A stretch of 64,000 nt of DNA from Mycolicibacillus parakoreensis (GCF_022370835.2 NZ_CP092365.1:1488001-1552000); one strand, 5' to 3'; positions 42,311-51,326 are shown, counted from the stretch's first letter. Numbers and translations: made by a program. Notes: generated by a model not told the origin, from the sequence alone.

Positions 42311-42748
42311 GTGCAATTCACCACGTTCAACGAACAGGTCGCTGAGCAACTCAAGAGCGCAGCAGAAACCACGGGCGGGTTGGCCGGTTACCTCGGCTTC
42401 CGTCACACCGAATTCGCTGCGGGACGGCTCGTCGCGGAGATGGACGCACGCGACGACCTGAAGACGCCGTTCGGCAACCTGCATGGGGGCTGCTTATCGG
42501 CCATGGTCGACCACTGCCTCGGCGTGGTGTTTTATCCCGTGATTCCACTGGGATCTTGGGTCGCGACAACGGAGTTCAAACTGAATCTGCTTCGTCCGGT
42601 CTCCAGCGGCACCTGTGTAGCCACAGCTGAGATCATCGCGCTGGGCAGAACCAGCGGGGTGGCGCGGATCGACATCTGCAACGACGGCAGAGCGGTGTGT
42701 GCGGCCCAGGGAACCGTCACCGTCGTCGCACCGAAGACGAGCTCCTGA
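42311..42748 (+). CDS. PaaI-type hot-dog thioesterase
   Basis: The protein has 145 residues with the single hot-dog domain. FGNLHGGCLSAMVDHCLG carries the HGG...D signature of PaaI/4HBT-like acyl-CoA thioesterases. It probably hydrolyses an aryl- or acyl-CoA and may recycle CoA in the neighbouring pathway. The start is GTG 42311 with GGAGGG 6 nt upstream. It overlaps the hydrolase start (TGATG). Confidence 0.82.
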   Translation: MQFTTFNEQVAEQLKSAAETTGGLAGYLGFRHTEFAAGRLVAEMDARDDLKTPFGNLHGGCLSAMVDHCLGVVFYPVIPLGSWVATTEFKLNLLRPVSSGTCVATAEIIALGRTSGVARIDICNDGRAVCAAQGTVTVVAPKTSS

Positions 42749-43659
42749 TGTCGGCAAAGAGAACAGGCGATTCGTCGGCTCCTGTGGTCGAGCGCGTGCC
42801 CACGGCAGACGGGCTGGCGCTGGCCGTCGACCTCTACCACTGTGACGCACCGCGGGCGGTCGTGTTGCTCCTTCACGGCGGCGGTCAAAGCCGACACGCC
42901 TGGGACGTCACCGCCCAACGCCTGCACCAGCGGGGATACACGGTGGCCGCGTACGACACCAGGGGACACGGGGACAGCGACTGGGACCCCGACGGACGCT
43001 ACGACATGGACCGGCTGGGGTCCGACCTATTGGCCGTGCGCTCATACGCCGATTCCGGCCGCCCCGTCGCCGCGATCGGCGCATCTCTGGGCGGGTTGAC
43101 CATTCTCGGAACACACTTGCTCGCCCCGCCGGATCTATGGCAGGCCGTCGTGCTGGTTGACGTCACTCCGAGAATGGAGATGGACGGCGCCCGACGAGTC
43201 GTAGCGTTCATGTCGGCACACCCCGAAGGTTTCGACAGCCTAGAGTCGGCCGCTGACGTGATCGCCGCCTACAACCCGCACCGCCCTCGCCCCGAAAACC
43301 TCGACGGGCTCCGAAAAGTCCTCGCCCGTCGCGAAGACGGTCGCTGGTCCTGGCGATGGGATCCAGCCTTCGTGACGTCGAATTTCCAGTTCCTGCAGGG
43401 TGATCCAGACGAGGGCGCTGAGTACTTCGAGATGATGAGCGCCTTCCTTCTCGATGGTGCGCGGCAGGTGTCCGCGCCAACGCTGCTGGTCCGGGGCCTA
43501 CTATCTGACATCGTCTCCGAAGAGACAGTAAGGCATTTCCTGACCGTCGTTCCGCACGCGCAAACCGTTGACGTGTCGGGCGCGGGACACATGATTGCCG
43601 GCGACAACAACGACGCATTCTCGACGGCGGTCGTCGAATTCCTCGACAGGACCATATGA
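42748..43659 (+). CDS. Alpha/beta hydrolase
   Basis: The protein has 303 residues. LLLHGGGQSRHAWD forms the oxyanion hole, YDTRGHGDSDWD is typical of the epoxide hydrolase/haloperoxidase-like family, GASLGGLTIL holds the nucleophile Ser (about residue 111), LLVRGLLSDIV the acid, and SGAGHMIAGD the His. It is translationally coupled to the thioesterase. Esters, lactones or C-C ketones are possible substrates. Confidence 0.82.
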   Translation: MSAKRTGDSSAPVVERVPTADGLALAVDLYHCDAPRAVVLLLHGGGQSRHAWDVTAQRLHQRGYTVAAYDTRGHGDSDWDPDGRYDMDRLGSDLLAVRSYADSGRPVAAIGASLGGLTILGTHLLAPPDLWQAVVLVDVTPRMEMDGARRVVAFMSAHPEGFDSLESAADVIAAYNPHRPRPENLDGLRKVLARREDGRWSWRWDPAFVTSNFQFLQGDPDEGAEYFEMMSAFLLDGARQVSAPTLLVRGLLSDIVSEETVRHFLTVVPHAQTVDVSGAGHMIAGDNNDAFSTAVVEFLDRTI

Positions 43660-43698
43660 ACCCTGCTGTCGGTTGACTGCCCATGTAGGGCTGGCGCC

Positions 43699-43704
43699 TA
43701 TCCT
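43699..43704 (+). promoter_or_regulatory. -10 element for leaderless tetR
   Basis: TATCCT is followed by 6 nt and then ATG 43711. No Shine-Dalgarno sequence is visible. TTGACT at 43673-43678 could be a poorly spaced -35. Confidence 0.45.
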
Positions 43705-43710
43705 GCTCCT

Positions 43711-44331
43711 ATGCCAACTGAACCAGTGCGGGTGTCTTTCCGCCGGCATGTGCGCGAAAAGGTTTTGAGGGCGACACGAGAACTCGCCATCGAGAAGGGC
43801 TGGGATCAGGTCCGGATGAGCGAGGTTGCCGAATCGGTCGGCGTCTCCCGCCCGACGTTGTACAAAGAGTTCGGCGACAAACAGGGGCTCGGCGACGCGC
43901 TTGTGGTGTCGGAGGGCCAGCGCTTTATGGAAGGCATTCTTGCCGTCCTTGCCGAACACGTGGGCGACGTGCGGGGCGGCATCACCGCAGCGGTGCAATT
44001 CACCCTCTGTGAAGCAGAAGACAGCCCGCTCCTCAAGGCAGTTCTGACGTCCAACGCTTCGGGGAATGATCGCGGTGGCTCGTCGTCTACTGGAGTCCTA
44101 CCTCTTCTGCCGACGTCGGCTTCCCTGCTTCAGCTCTGCTCCGCGGCTCTGATCACGTGGTTTAACGACCACTTCGACGATCTCGATCCCGAAGACGTTG
44201 AGGAGGTCGCAGATGTTCTGGTGCGACTGACAGTGAGTCATGTTGTACTCCCCGCCGCGGACATCGCCACCACCGGTGAGCGGATCTCCCGCGTAGCACT
44301 CAGGTACCTGGGAGTTGTCCACAGTTTGTAG
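43711..44331 (+). CDS. TetR-family transcriptional regulator
   Basis: The protein has 206 residues. The helix-turn-helix is VRMSEVAESVGVSRPTLYKEFGDKQGL (about residues 35-61). The C-terminal domain is unassigned. The YKEF variant of the third HTH helix end distinguishes it from the other TetR proteins here. It lies between the hydrolase and the convergent ferredoxin reductase of the CYP153 operon, a position that suits control of the P450 operon. A linked operator was not identified. Confidence 0.82.
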   Translation: MPTEPVRVSFRRHVREKVLRATRELAIEKGWDQVRMSEVAESVGVSRPTLYKEFGDKQGLGDALVVSEGQRFMEGILAVLAEHVGDVRGGITAAVQFTLCEAEDSPLLKAVLTSNASGNDRGGSSSTGVLPLLPTSASLLQLCSAALITWFNDHFDDLDPEDVEEVADVLVRLTVSHVVLPAADIATTGERISRVALRYLGVVHSL

Positions 44332-44347
44332 CCAGCAAGCTCTCGTG

Positions 44348-45547
44348 TCAGATCGAGCCGGCGAGGAGCTCTGAGCGGTCAACTCGGAGCTGCTGGCTGA
44401 TGGCCCGCTTACTGGACATGAAATCGCGAGGACGATTGACGCAGTCGGCGGCGATGAGTTCGCCCTCGCGGAAGTAGAAGCAGCTGAAGTCACGGTCACG
44501 CGACGGGTCACCACTGAGCAACAGTTCGTCGTATCCGGCGTTGAGACCGGCAATCTGGAGTTTGAGATCGTACTGGTCGGACCAGAACCACGGAAGCGCA
44601 GCGATTGCGCTGTGTTTTCCGCAGATTGTCGCCGCAGCGATCTTGGCCTGCTCGCCGGCGCTCGATACGGATTCCAAACGAATACGCGAGCCGTATCGAG
44701 CCATGGTGTGGCTCGTGCAGTCGCCGGCGGCCACGATGTCGGGGTCGCTGGTGCGGGCCTGGTCGTCGATCACGATGCCGTTGTCGACGGATAATCCTGC
44801 GGCCGAGGCGAGCTCGGTGTTCGGCACCACACCGACGCCGACGATGACCAAGTCGGCGGGGATCGATTCGCCGTCAGCCAGCACGACCTCCTGCACCCCA
44901 CCGTTACCGGAGAAGGCTTCGACGAGGGCGTGTGTTCGGATCTCCACTCCCTCGCCGCGGTGGATTCGCGTGTAAAACGCGGAAACCTCCGGCGCGGTGA
45001 CCCTTTCGAGTACACGCTCGGTTGCCTCGAGGACGGTGACGTTCATGCCGAGCGAACACAGCGAGGCCGCCGTTTCCAACCCGATGTAACCGCCGCCCAC
45101 GATCACAACCCTCCGACCCGGTGTGGCGGCGGCACGGATCAACTCGACGTCTGCAGCGGTACGCAGGTAGTGAATTCCGGGAAGATCCACCCCTGGTGTG
45201 GGGAGTCGTCTGGCCCTTGCGCCGGTGCACAACGCGAGCTTGGTGTACGTCAGCGTGTCGCCGGTGCTCAGAGACACACGCTTGGCACTCCGGTGGATCG
45301 CCTCCACGGTCGCATTCAAGAGTCGAATGTGCTGCTTTTCGTAGAAATCAGCGCCGCGAATCAGGAGGTCGTCGAGGCCGTTCTTGCCGGCCAGGTATCC
45401 CTTCGACAACGGAGGCCGGTGGTAGGGCAGTCCCCCCTCGTCGCCGATGAGCACGACCTCCCCAGACCACCCCTCCCTTCGAAGATTAGCTGCCAACTGC
45501 GCGCCGGCGTGGCTCGCGCCGACGATCACCGCTCGTTCGGGAGTCAT
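44348..45547 (-). CDS. Ferredoxin reductase (putidaredoxin/rubredoxin reductase type)
   Basis: The protein has 399 residues. The FAD motif is VIVGASHAGAQLAANLR, the second dinucleotide motif for NAD(P)H is VVIVGGGYIGLETAASL (about residues 147-163), and the FAD-ribityl motif is DPDIVAAGDCTSH (about 267). It transfers electrons from NAD(P)H to the adjacent 2Fe-2S ferredoxin for the P450. ATG 45547 overlaps the P450 stop. It completes the three-component system. The end lies 17 bp from the convergent TetR stop. Confidence 0.92.
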   Translation of the reverse strand: MTPERAVIVGASHAGAQLAANLRREGWSGEVVLIGDEGGLPYHRPPLSKGYLAGKNGLDDLLIRGADFYEKQHIRLLNATVEAIHRSAKRVSLSTGDTLTYTKLALCTGARARRLPTPGVDLPGIHYLRTAADVELIRAAATPGRRVVIVGGGYIGLETAASLCSLGMNVTVLEATERVLERVTAPEVSAFYTRIHRGEGVEIRTHALVEAFSGNGGVQEVVLADGESIPADLVIVGVGVVPNTELASAAGLSVDNGIVIDDQARTSDPDIVAAGDCTSHTMARYGSRIRLESVSSAGEQAKIAAATICGKHSAIAALPWFWSDQYDLKLQIAGLNAGYDELLLSGDPSRDRDFSCFYFREGELIAADCVNRPRDFMSSKRAISQQLRVDRSELLAGSI

Positions 45548-46932
45548 GCACTCGGCCTGGGAGTGAGGCGAACCATCAGCTTGCTGATACCCCTGACGAA
45601 ATTCGATTGCACATACTCGGGTTCGCCGACCACCTCGATGTTCTCAAAGCGAGGGAGCAATTCCTCCCACAGGATTCGAAGCTGCAACTCAGCAAGTCGG
45701 TTTCCCATGCACCTGTGCACGCCGAACCCGAACGAGATGTGATTGCGGGCGTTGCTCCTATCGATGATCAACTCATCGGCCCGCTCGAAGACACGCTCAT
45801 CGCGGTTACCAGAGGCGTACCACATCACGACCTTGTCGCCCTTGCGGATGAATTGCCCGTTCAACATGATGTCTTTTTTCGCGACTCGGCGCATGTACGC
45901 CAACGGGGTCTGCCAGCGAATGATCTCGGACACCATGTTGGGAATCAGGTCAGGGTTCGCCTTCAACTTCTCGAACTGATCGGGGAACTGGTTCAAGGCG
46001 AGAACCCCTCCGCTCATCGAGTTGCGAGTCGTGTCGTTTCCCCCGACGATCAGCAATACCAAATTGCCGAGGAATTCCATCGGGCGGTCGATGAGATCCT
46101 TAGTGTCCTCGTTGGCCTGCAGCATCGTGATCAGATCGAAGCCCGGTCGCTCCCCGTTGGCGGTACGGGCCGCCTTGTCATGCCAGAGAGCGCTGAGCCC
46201 CTTCGCCATGTCGACCATGCCACGAAACACTCTGTCGTTGTCGGAAGGACCGCCATTGGCTTGCTCCATGGAGGTGGCGAGGTCCGACCATTCCACGAGC
46301 TTGTGCCGCTGCTCGTACGGGAAGTCCAGCAGGGTCGCGAGCATGCGCGCTGTCAGTTCGATGGAGACGTGGTGCACCCAATTGAACGGCTGATCCACCG
46401 GTAGATCGTCCAGCACTTCCTGGACACGCGAGCGGATCAGCCCCTCCATCTCGCGCAGGTTCTTCGGCGCGACAACCCCTTGGACGGAAGCGCGCTGCAA
46501 GTCGTGTTGTGGCGGATCCATCGCGATGAACATGGCGATGTCCATAAAACGAGGCGGTCTCCCGATGATGATGAACGGCTCTGCGGAGAAAGCCTCGTGG
46601 TTCTTGTCGACGGCGATGATGTCCGCGTGGCGGGTCACCGACCAGAACGGGCCGAACGGACTGCGAGCCTGGTAATGCACCGGCGCCTCGTTGCGCACGC
46701 GTTCGAAGTAGGACTTCCAGCGGCCTTGGCGGTAGAGGAACGGGTTGCTGAGATCGATGTCGGCGATATCGACGTCCTCGACCGGAGGAATGGGCGTCTC
46801 GGTGAAGATCTTCTTACCATTGGTTCCGGTTACCCACCGACGTGTCTTGTCGTAGAGGTGTGCGCCGCGGATTTGCAGCTCCAGAGGCACGGCAGACTGG
46901 GCTTTGGCGGCCACTGCCGCGGGAATACTCAT
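45544..46932 (-). CDS. Cytochrome P450, CYP153-type alkane/fatty-acid terminal hydroxylase
   Basis: The protein has 462 residues. I-helix GGNDTTRNS lies near residue 299, ExxR in EIIRWQTPLAYMRR, and the heme-Cys loop FGFGVHRCMGNRLAE near 405. Family-specific stretches match CYP153A enzymes as I recall them: DIDLSNPFLYRQGRWKSYF, SPFGPFWSVTRHADI, MFIAMDPPQHD, VQGVVAPKNLREMEG and GGVLALNQFP. These hydroxylate n-alkanes at the terminal carbon. ATG 46932 is 8 nt after GGAGG; the frame start at 46953 is rejected. It lies in an operon with ferredoxin and reductase, the classical CYP153A layout. Confidence 0.92.
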   Translation of the reverse strand: MSIPAAVAAKAQSAVPLELQIRGAHLYDKTRRWVTGTNGKKIFTETPIPPVEDVDIADIDLSNPFLYRQGRWKSYFERVRNEAPVHYQARSPFGPFWSVTRHADIIAVDKNHEAFSAEPFIIIGRPPRFMDIAMFIAMDPPQHDLQRASVQGVVAPKNLREMEGLIRSRVQEVLDDLPVDQPFNWVHHVSIELTARMLATLLDFPYEQRHKLVEWSDLATSMEQANGGPSDNDRVFRGMVDMAKGLSALWHDKAARTANGERPGFDLITMLQANEDTKDLIDRPMEFLGNLVLLIVGGNDTTRNSMSGGVLALNQFPDQFEKLKANPDLIPNMVSEIIRWQTPLAYMRRVAKKDIMLNGQFIRKGDKVVMWYASGNRDERVFERADELIIDRSNARNHISFGFGVHRCMGNRLAELQLRILWEELLPRFENIEVVGEPEYVQSNFVRGISKLMVRLTPRPSA

Positions 46933-46962
46933 TATTGTTTCCTCCAAATCCATGACGTTGTT

Positions 46963-47283
46963 TCAGAGCTGGAACTCAGGTAGCTCGACCGTCAAGCCAT
47001 CCCATGCCTCGGAGGCGGCCATCTGGCAGGACAGCCTCGACGTCCGCTGACGCTCGGGGTTCATCGCGAGCATCTCCTCTTCGTTGGCGCCGCAGAGTCC
47101 CACCGTGTCCGACCACTCGGGAGCGACGATCACGTGGCATGTTCCGCATGCGGCTTCCCCTCCGCAATCGCCGTCGATGCCGGGCACCGCGTTATTGACC
47201 GCAATCTGCATCAAGGACTGCCCTTCGGCCAAGGGGGCTTCGTACTTCTCGCCGTCATGAGAGACGAAGGTGACGACTGCCAT
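46963..47283 (-). CDS. 2Fe-2S ferredoxin (putidaredoxin type)
   Basis: The protein has 106 residues. Cluster ligands are in DCGGEAACGTCHV (C-x5-C-x2-C) with the fourth Cys in SRLSCQMA, the vertebrate/putidaredoxin-type pattern. It carries electrons from the reductase to the CYP153 P450. The start is ATG 47283 after GGAGAGT. It is the first gene of the P450 operon, and 30 bp separate it from the P450 ATG. Confidence 0.94.
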   Translation of the reverse strand: MAVVTFVSHDGEKYEAPLAEGQSLMQIAVNNAVPGIDGDCGGEAACGTCHVIVAPEWSDTVGLCGANEEEMLAMNPERQRTSRLSCQMAASEAWDGLTVELPEFQL

Positions 47284-47321
47284 GATTAACTCTCCTCAAT
47301 CTGGAACTTCTCTTTTTAGTG

Positions 47322-47360
47322 TTGTCGCGCGTGACCAGCGTCGCTAGACTCGCAGGAGTC
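47322..47360 (+). promoter_or_regulatory. araC promoter and palindrome in ferredoxin-araC divergent region
   Basis: TTGTCG (47322-47327), 17 bp, TAGACT (47345-47350) form a plausible araC promoter. A perfect 5-bp-arm palindrome GACTC-GCAG-GAGTC (47347-47360) overlaps the -10. The 114-bp region also has TTTTTAG twice (47313 and 47372). Confidence 0.5.
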
Positions 47361-47397
47361 AAAGAGTTGTGTTTTTAGCTCACGCGCAGGGAGGCAC

Positions 47398-48402
47398 GTG
47401 AAACTCGACGACTCGGGTATGCCAGCGCTGGCTTTCCTGCAGATGCTGGACAGTGAGGCGCTGGGGCATGACGCCAGCATTGCGCTGCGCAGCATCATGG
47501 TTCGCGAGCACGTCACCGAGTCGATGTTGGTGGGCCGCGACGCGCAGGTCCCCTTACGGTGGTTCAGGGAGATATATTCCGATTTCGATTGTGATCAGGG
47601 AACCCGTCTGGGTTTCGCGTTCGCTGAACACGCCAAACTGACGTCCTTTGGGGCACTCAGTGTTCCCTTGGTCAGCGCGGGCTCGGTAGCCGAGGTTGTC
47701 GAGTTGCTTGCTTATCTGCCGGTGATCACCACAGCCCTCAGCCCGTCGTTCCATTCGACGGAACGCGGCCTCACGATCGGGCTCACCGGTCGCACCGGTG
47801 ACGCGGGCCTGAACTGCCTGGCCGTCACCTACGGTGGGCTGGCGCTGTTGCGTCTGCTCGACATGCTCGCGGGTGCCGTACCGAATATTGAACTGCATCT
47901 GAGTCATTCAGCGCCGGAGTCGTGGGTTCTTCATGACGAAGTGTTGGCGGGTCGGATCTTCTTCGACGCCCCCAGCTCGTTCGTCCACGTTCCCGCGGCT
48001 ACGCTGGAGGAGGTCTGTCGATTCTCCGATCCTGTGGCGTACCGGATTGCCGTCACCGATTTGCAGCGAACTCTCGATCAACGACGTGACACGTCGGTCT
48101 CCGAAAAAGTAAGGGACCTGCTCGAGAAAGATCCCGGAAAAACGAACATCAGCCGGACGGCGGGCGAGCTCTCGATATCCCCGAGCACGTTGAAGCGGCG
48201 CCTGCGCGAAGAGGGGACCACCTTTCGAGAATTACGTCAGTCGTTCTTGCAGGAGCGAGCAATTCTGCGAATTCTCGACAGATCGGTGTCTGTAAGCGAG
48301 ATCGCGGCAGAACTCGGGTACGCGGACCTCACGAACTTCACACATGCGTTCAAACGGTGGACCGGTCGGTCACCGCGCCACTTCAGAAAAACGCGCGACT
48401 GA
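47398..48402 (+). CDS. AraC-family transcriptional regulator
   Basis: The protein has 334 residues. The N-terminal half is of the arabinose-binding-like domain type found in OruR/VirS-like AraC proteins (ALRSIMVREHVTESML, FGALSVPLVSAGSVAEVVELL). The C-terminal double HTH has ISRTAGELSISPSTLKRRLREEGTTF and VSEIAAELGYADLTNFTHAFKRWTGRSPRHFR. The start is GTG 47398 with GGGAGG 5 nt upstream. It is divergent from the CYP153 operon, which strongly suggests it activates that operon in response to alkane or its products. Confidence 0.9.
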   Translation: MKLDDSGMPALAFLQMLDSEALGHDASIALRSIMVREHVTESMLVGRDAQVPLRWFREIYSDFDCDQGTRLGFAFAEHAKLTSFGALSVPLVSAGSVAEVVELLAYLPVITTALSPSFHSTERGLTIGLTGRTGDAGLNCLAVTYGGLALLRLLDMLAGAVPNIELHLSHSAPESWVLHDEVLAGRIFFDAPSSFVHVPAATLEEVCRFSDPVAYRIAVTDLQRTLDQRRDTSVSEKVRDLLEKDPGKTNISRTAGELSISPSTLKRRLREEGTTFRELRQSFLQERAILRILDRSVSVSEIAAELGYADLTNFTHAFKRWTGRSPRHFRKTRD

Positions 48403-48597
48403 GCGCGCAAAGTTCCGCCCGGGCGCGTGCCGGGCGTCCACCGGAACCAGCGGGCTTCGCGATCGGCCTCATCTGTCACCTGGACATCGTCGAGAAACGA
48501 CACGATCGGCGCGGGTTTCGGTCATCGCAGCACCCTCTTGGGAAGAGGCGCAACGACATCCAGAGAATCCATACCGCGCTGGCGGCGGGTGCGGGCC

Positions 48598-48647
48598 GGG
48601 GGTGACGCGGACCCCCTAGTCACGCTATGCTAACCGTCGTTCACGTC
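48598..48647 (+). promoter_or_regulatory. Promoter and putative TetR operator of the 48.7-kb operon
   Basis: TATGCTA, 8 bp, TCACGTC (48626-48647) is an imperfect palindrome whose arms match those of the perfect site at 63813-63836 in 5 of 7 positions each. It overlaps a -10 TATGCT. A separate GGGGGT-N7-ACCCCC hairpin (48598-48616) sits just upstream. The rest of the 282-bp gap (48403-48684) holds no recognisable gene. Confidence 0.5.
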
Positions 48648-48684
48648 GGGACCGGCGTTGAACGCGTGGTCGGAAGGAGTCCGG

Positions 48685-49852
48685 ATGCCACACGACCAGC
48701 CGGCCATCATCGGTGCCGCCGAAGTCGCTCCAGGAAGAAACGTTCCGTACACCTCCACTGAATTGCATGTGCGCGCCGCGGTCGCGGCTCTCGCCGACGC
48801 AGGGGTGGTCCCAGACGAGGTCGACGGTCTCGTGTGCGCCGGGCCGATGACGAACGAGGGTTCGATCTTCCTGTCCGAGGACCTCATGGACTATCTCGGG
48901 CTGCACAACCTGAAACTTCAGATGACCTGTCAGCTTGGCGGCGGGACCCATCTGGCCATGACGCGCATGGCGAGTAACGTCATCGCCCGGGGCGAGGCCG
49001 AGACGGTGCTGGTCGTGTCGGCGGGCAAGTTTCCACCGATCCGCGATGGCGGGCGCGAACTGATGGCGCTGGTGTGTGACCACGCGTTCGAGATGCCCTA
49101 CGGACCCTCCGTGCCGGCGCTGTACGGTTTGATCGCGCAGGCCTGGATGCACGAGACGGGACAGGGCAAGGCGGACATCGCCGAGGTCACCGCGTCGCAG
49201 GACCGGTGGGCCGCGCTGAATCCCGCGGCGATCGCGCACCGCTCACAACGCCTGACTGTGGAGGACGTGCTGGCGTCCCGCCCGATCGCCGGGCCGTTCC
49301 ACTTCTACCACTGCTCGATTCCCTGCGAGGGCGGTGGCGCGCTCGTGCTGGGCTCGGCCCGCCGGGCTCGCGCGGGCAAACACCGGCCGGTACACCTGCT
49401 CGGGTTTGGAGAGGGTCACACCCACGGTTTTCTGACCTCGCTGGCCCGCCCGGGTCGTACCGGGGCCGCCCGTTCGGGTCCGATGGCCTTCGAGCGCTCC
49501 GGACGGGCGCCGGCCGACATCGACATCGCCTTGCTCTACGACGCCTTCGCCTCAAACCCGGCGATGATCCTGGAGGAGGCGGGCTTCGTGAAGCCCGGCG
49601 GGGCAGGCGATTTCTACCGTGACGGCCGCGCCGATCCGGGGGGCGACCTTCCGGTGAACACCGACGGCGGCCTGATCCGGTTCGGGCACACCGGGACCTC
49701 CTCTGGCATTTCGCAGATCCTCGAGGGTTATTGGCAGTTGTCCCGGTCGCGCCGAGGGCCGTCAGGTCTTCGGGGCGGACACCGCGTTCGTGCACAGCTA
49801 CGGCTCGATGCTGTGCAGTCACGTCAGCATGGTGATGGAGGGAGCGTCATGA
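48685..49852 (+). CDS. Thiolase/lipid-transfer (aldolase-like) protein with apparent +1 frameshift near its 3' end
   Basis: The protein is thiolase-superfamily: AIIGAAEVAPGR, MTCQLGGGTHLAM (Cys in the usual nucleophile area), HCSIPCEGGGALVL, ALLYDAFASNPAMILEEAGF and LPVNTDGGLIRFGHTG. After EGYWQLS the frame runs into a nonsense tail and through the next gene. One extra C at 49741-49744 explains this. Removing it gives SGRAEGRQVFGADTAFVHSYGSM and on to a TGA at 49850-49852 overlapping the DUF35 ATG. Start ATG 48685 follows GGAAGGAG. The pairing with DUF35 recalls the Ltp2-ChsH2 retro-aldolase of steroid side-chain breakdown. The frameshift may be an assembly error or real. Confidence 0.78.
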
Positions 49853-50286
49853 CCGCAGCTTCGAGTTCCCTCGACGGTCTGCACGATCCTGAGGCGCTGC
49901 CGCCGCTGACCGATGTCAACCGTCCCTACTTCGCAGCAGCGGCCCGCGGCGTACTCGTCTTCCAGCGGTGCGCGAACGGCCACCCGTTCCTCTACCCGCG
50001 GCTGGTGTGTCCCGTCTGCCATGACGGTGAGTTGGCCTGGGAGACCGCGGCGGGTACTGGTGAGATCGTCAGTTTCGCGCCGGTGTACCGCCCCCCGTGG
50101 GACTCGTTCCCGCGCAGCGAGCCGTACGTCGTCGTGCTCGTTCGTCTGGACGAGGGGCCGCAGTTGTTGGCCAGTCTCGAGGGCGTGGCCCCCGATGAAG
50201 TTGCGATCGGCGCAAGAGTGCGCGCAGTGTTCGAGCGGGTGAACGAGGACCTTGGGCTGGTCCGATTCAGGCCGGCGGCGTCGTGA
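49849..50286 (+). CDS. DUF35 OB-fold acyl-CoA-associated protein
   Basis: The protein has 145 residues. A zinc ribbon (CANGHPFLYPRLVCPVC, near residues 45-61) precedes an OB fold with GEIVSFAPVYRPPW, PYVVVLVRLDEGPQLLASLEG and IGARVRAVFERVNEDLGLVRFRP. DUF35 proteins partner thiolase-like enzymes as acyl-CoA-channelling subunits. The ATG overlaps the restored thiolase stop (ATGA), and the end overlaps the LLM start (GTGA). In the present sequence it appears fused to the thiolase frame only because of the upstream frameshift. Confidence 0.85.
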   Translation: MTAASSSLDGLHDPEALPPLTDVNRPYFAAAARGVLVFQRCANGHPFLYPRLVCPVCHDGELAWETAAGTGEIVSFAPVYRPPWDSFPRSEPYVVVLVRLDEGPQLLASLEGVAPDEVAIGARVRAVFERVNEDLGLVRFRPAAS

Positions 50287-51326
50287 GCACGTACGGGGTC
50301 TCGGTGCTCGGCGCGGACTTGGCCACCCTTGTCGAGACCGCCGAGGCTACCGACCTCGCCGGCTTCGACGCCGCCTGGGCCTCGGAGTTCTACTCGCGCT
50401 CCGGCTCGATCTCGATGGCCGCGATGGCCGCGCGCACAAAGCGCTGCCGCATCGGGTCGTCGATCCTGTATGGCGTCGGGCGCAGCCCGCTCGTGCTCGC
50501 CACCGAGGCGCGTGACCTCGACGAGCTTTCAGGCGGGCGCGTCGTGCTCGGGCTCGGCAACGGCACACGCCGCATGATGAGCGACTGGCACGGCGTGGAG
50601 GACACCTCCGCTCCCGCTCTGCGCATGGAGGAGCTGGTCCCGCTCGTGCGTCGGATCTGGAACCTGCACGAGGGCCCCGTGCGCCATGAGGGTCGCTTCT
50701 ATCGGATGAATCTCGTCCCGACCGGCGACGTCGCGCCGCCGCAGCGGGCCATCCCGATCATCACCGCGGGCGTGCGTCCGCGGATGTGCGAGGTGGCAGG
50801 GCGCGTCGCCGACGGGTTGGCCGGTCATCCGCTATTCACCACGACCTACGTCGAGGAGGTCGCCCGCCCAGCCGTCGTGCGCGGTGCGGAGCGGGCCGGA
50901 CGCGATCCCGCCGACATTGAGATCGTCTCGATGGTCATCTGCGCGGTGCACGACGACCCACAGATCGCACGCCGTGAGGCCGCGCAGCAGATCGCGTTCT
51001 ACTCCTCGGTGAAGACCTACGAACACGTTCTCGATGTGAGCGGCTTCGCCAGGCAGGGGGCGGCGATTCGCGACGCGTTCGCGCGGCGTGACCTGCCGGC
51101 CATGTTCGCAGCCGTCACCGACGACATGATCGACGCGATGGCGGTGGCCGGCACCGCCGCCGAGGTCCGAGAAGGGCTGCGCCGCTACGAGGGCGTGCTG
51201 GACCACATCGTTCTCTACTCACCCTCGATCGGCCTCGCGCCCGAGCGCATCGCCGAGAACCTAGGCAGCCTCATTCGCGATTGTGCACCGGCCTTCGCCG
51301 GCGGGAAAGGTGACCAGAGTGGCTGA
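50283..51326 (+). CDS. LLM-class flavin/F420-dependent oxidoreductase
   Basis: The protein has 347 residues of the luciferase-like TIM barrel type. TDLAGFDAAWASEFYSRSGSISMAAMAARTKRCRIGSSI and RDLDELSGGRVVLGLGNGTRRM match F420-dependent LLM proteins common in mycobacteria, with PIITAGVRPRMCEVAGRVADGL later. It probably reduces or oxidises a CoA-linked or carbonyl intermediate. The GTG at 50283 overlaps the DUF35 stop. Confidence 0.85.
   Translation: MSTYGVSVLGADLATLVETAEATDLAGFDAAWASEFYSRSGSISMAAMAARTKRCRIGSSILYGVGRSPLVLATEARDLDELSGGRVVLGLGNGTRRMMSDWHGVEDTSAPALRMEELVPLVRRIWNLHEGPVRHEGRFYRMNLVPTGDVAPPQRAIPIITAGVRPRMCEVAGRVADGLAGHPLFTTTYVEEVARPAVVRGAERAGRDPADIEIVSMVICAVHDDPQIARREAAQQIAFYSSVKTYEHVLDVSGFARQGAAIRDAFARRDLPAMFAAVTDDMIDAMAVAGTAAEVREGLRRYEGVLDHIVLYSPSIGLAPERIAENLGSLIRDCAPAFAGGKGDQSG

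Noticed and set aside
48685..50286. Natural thiolase-DUF35 fusion protein
   Set aside because: The joining segment has no thiolase similarity. The alternative frame restores a family-like C-terminus and an ATGA overlap, so two genes with a frameshift explain it better.
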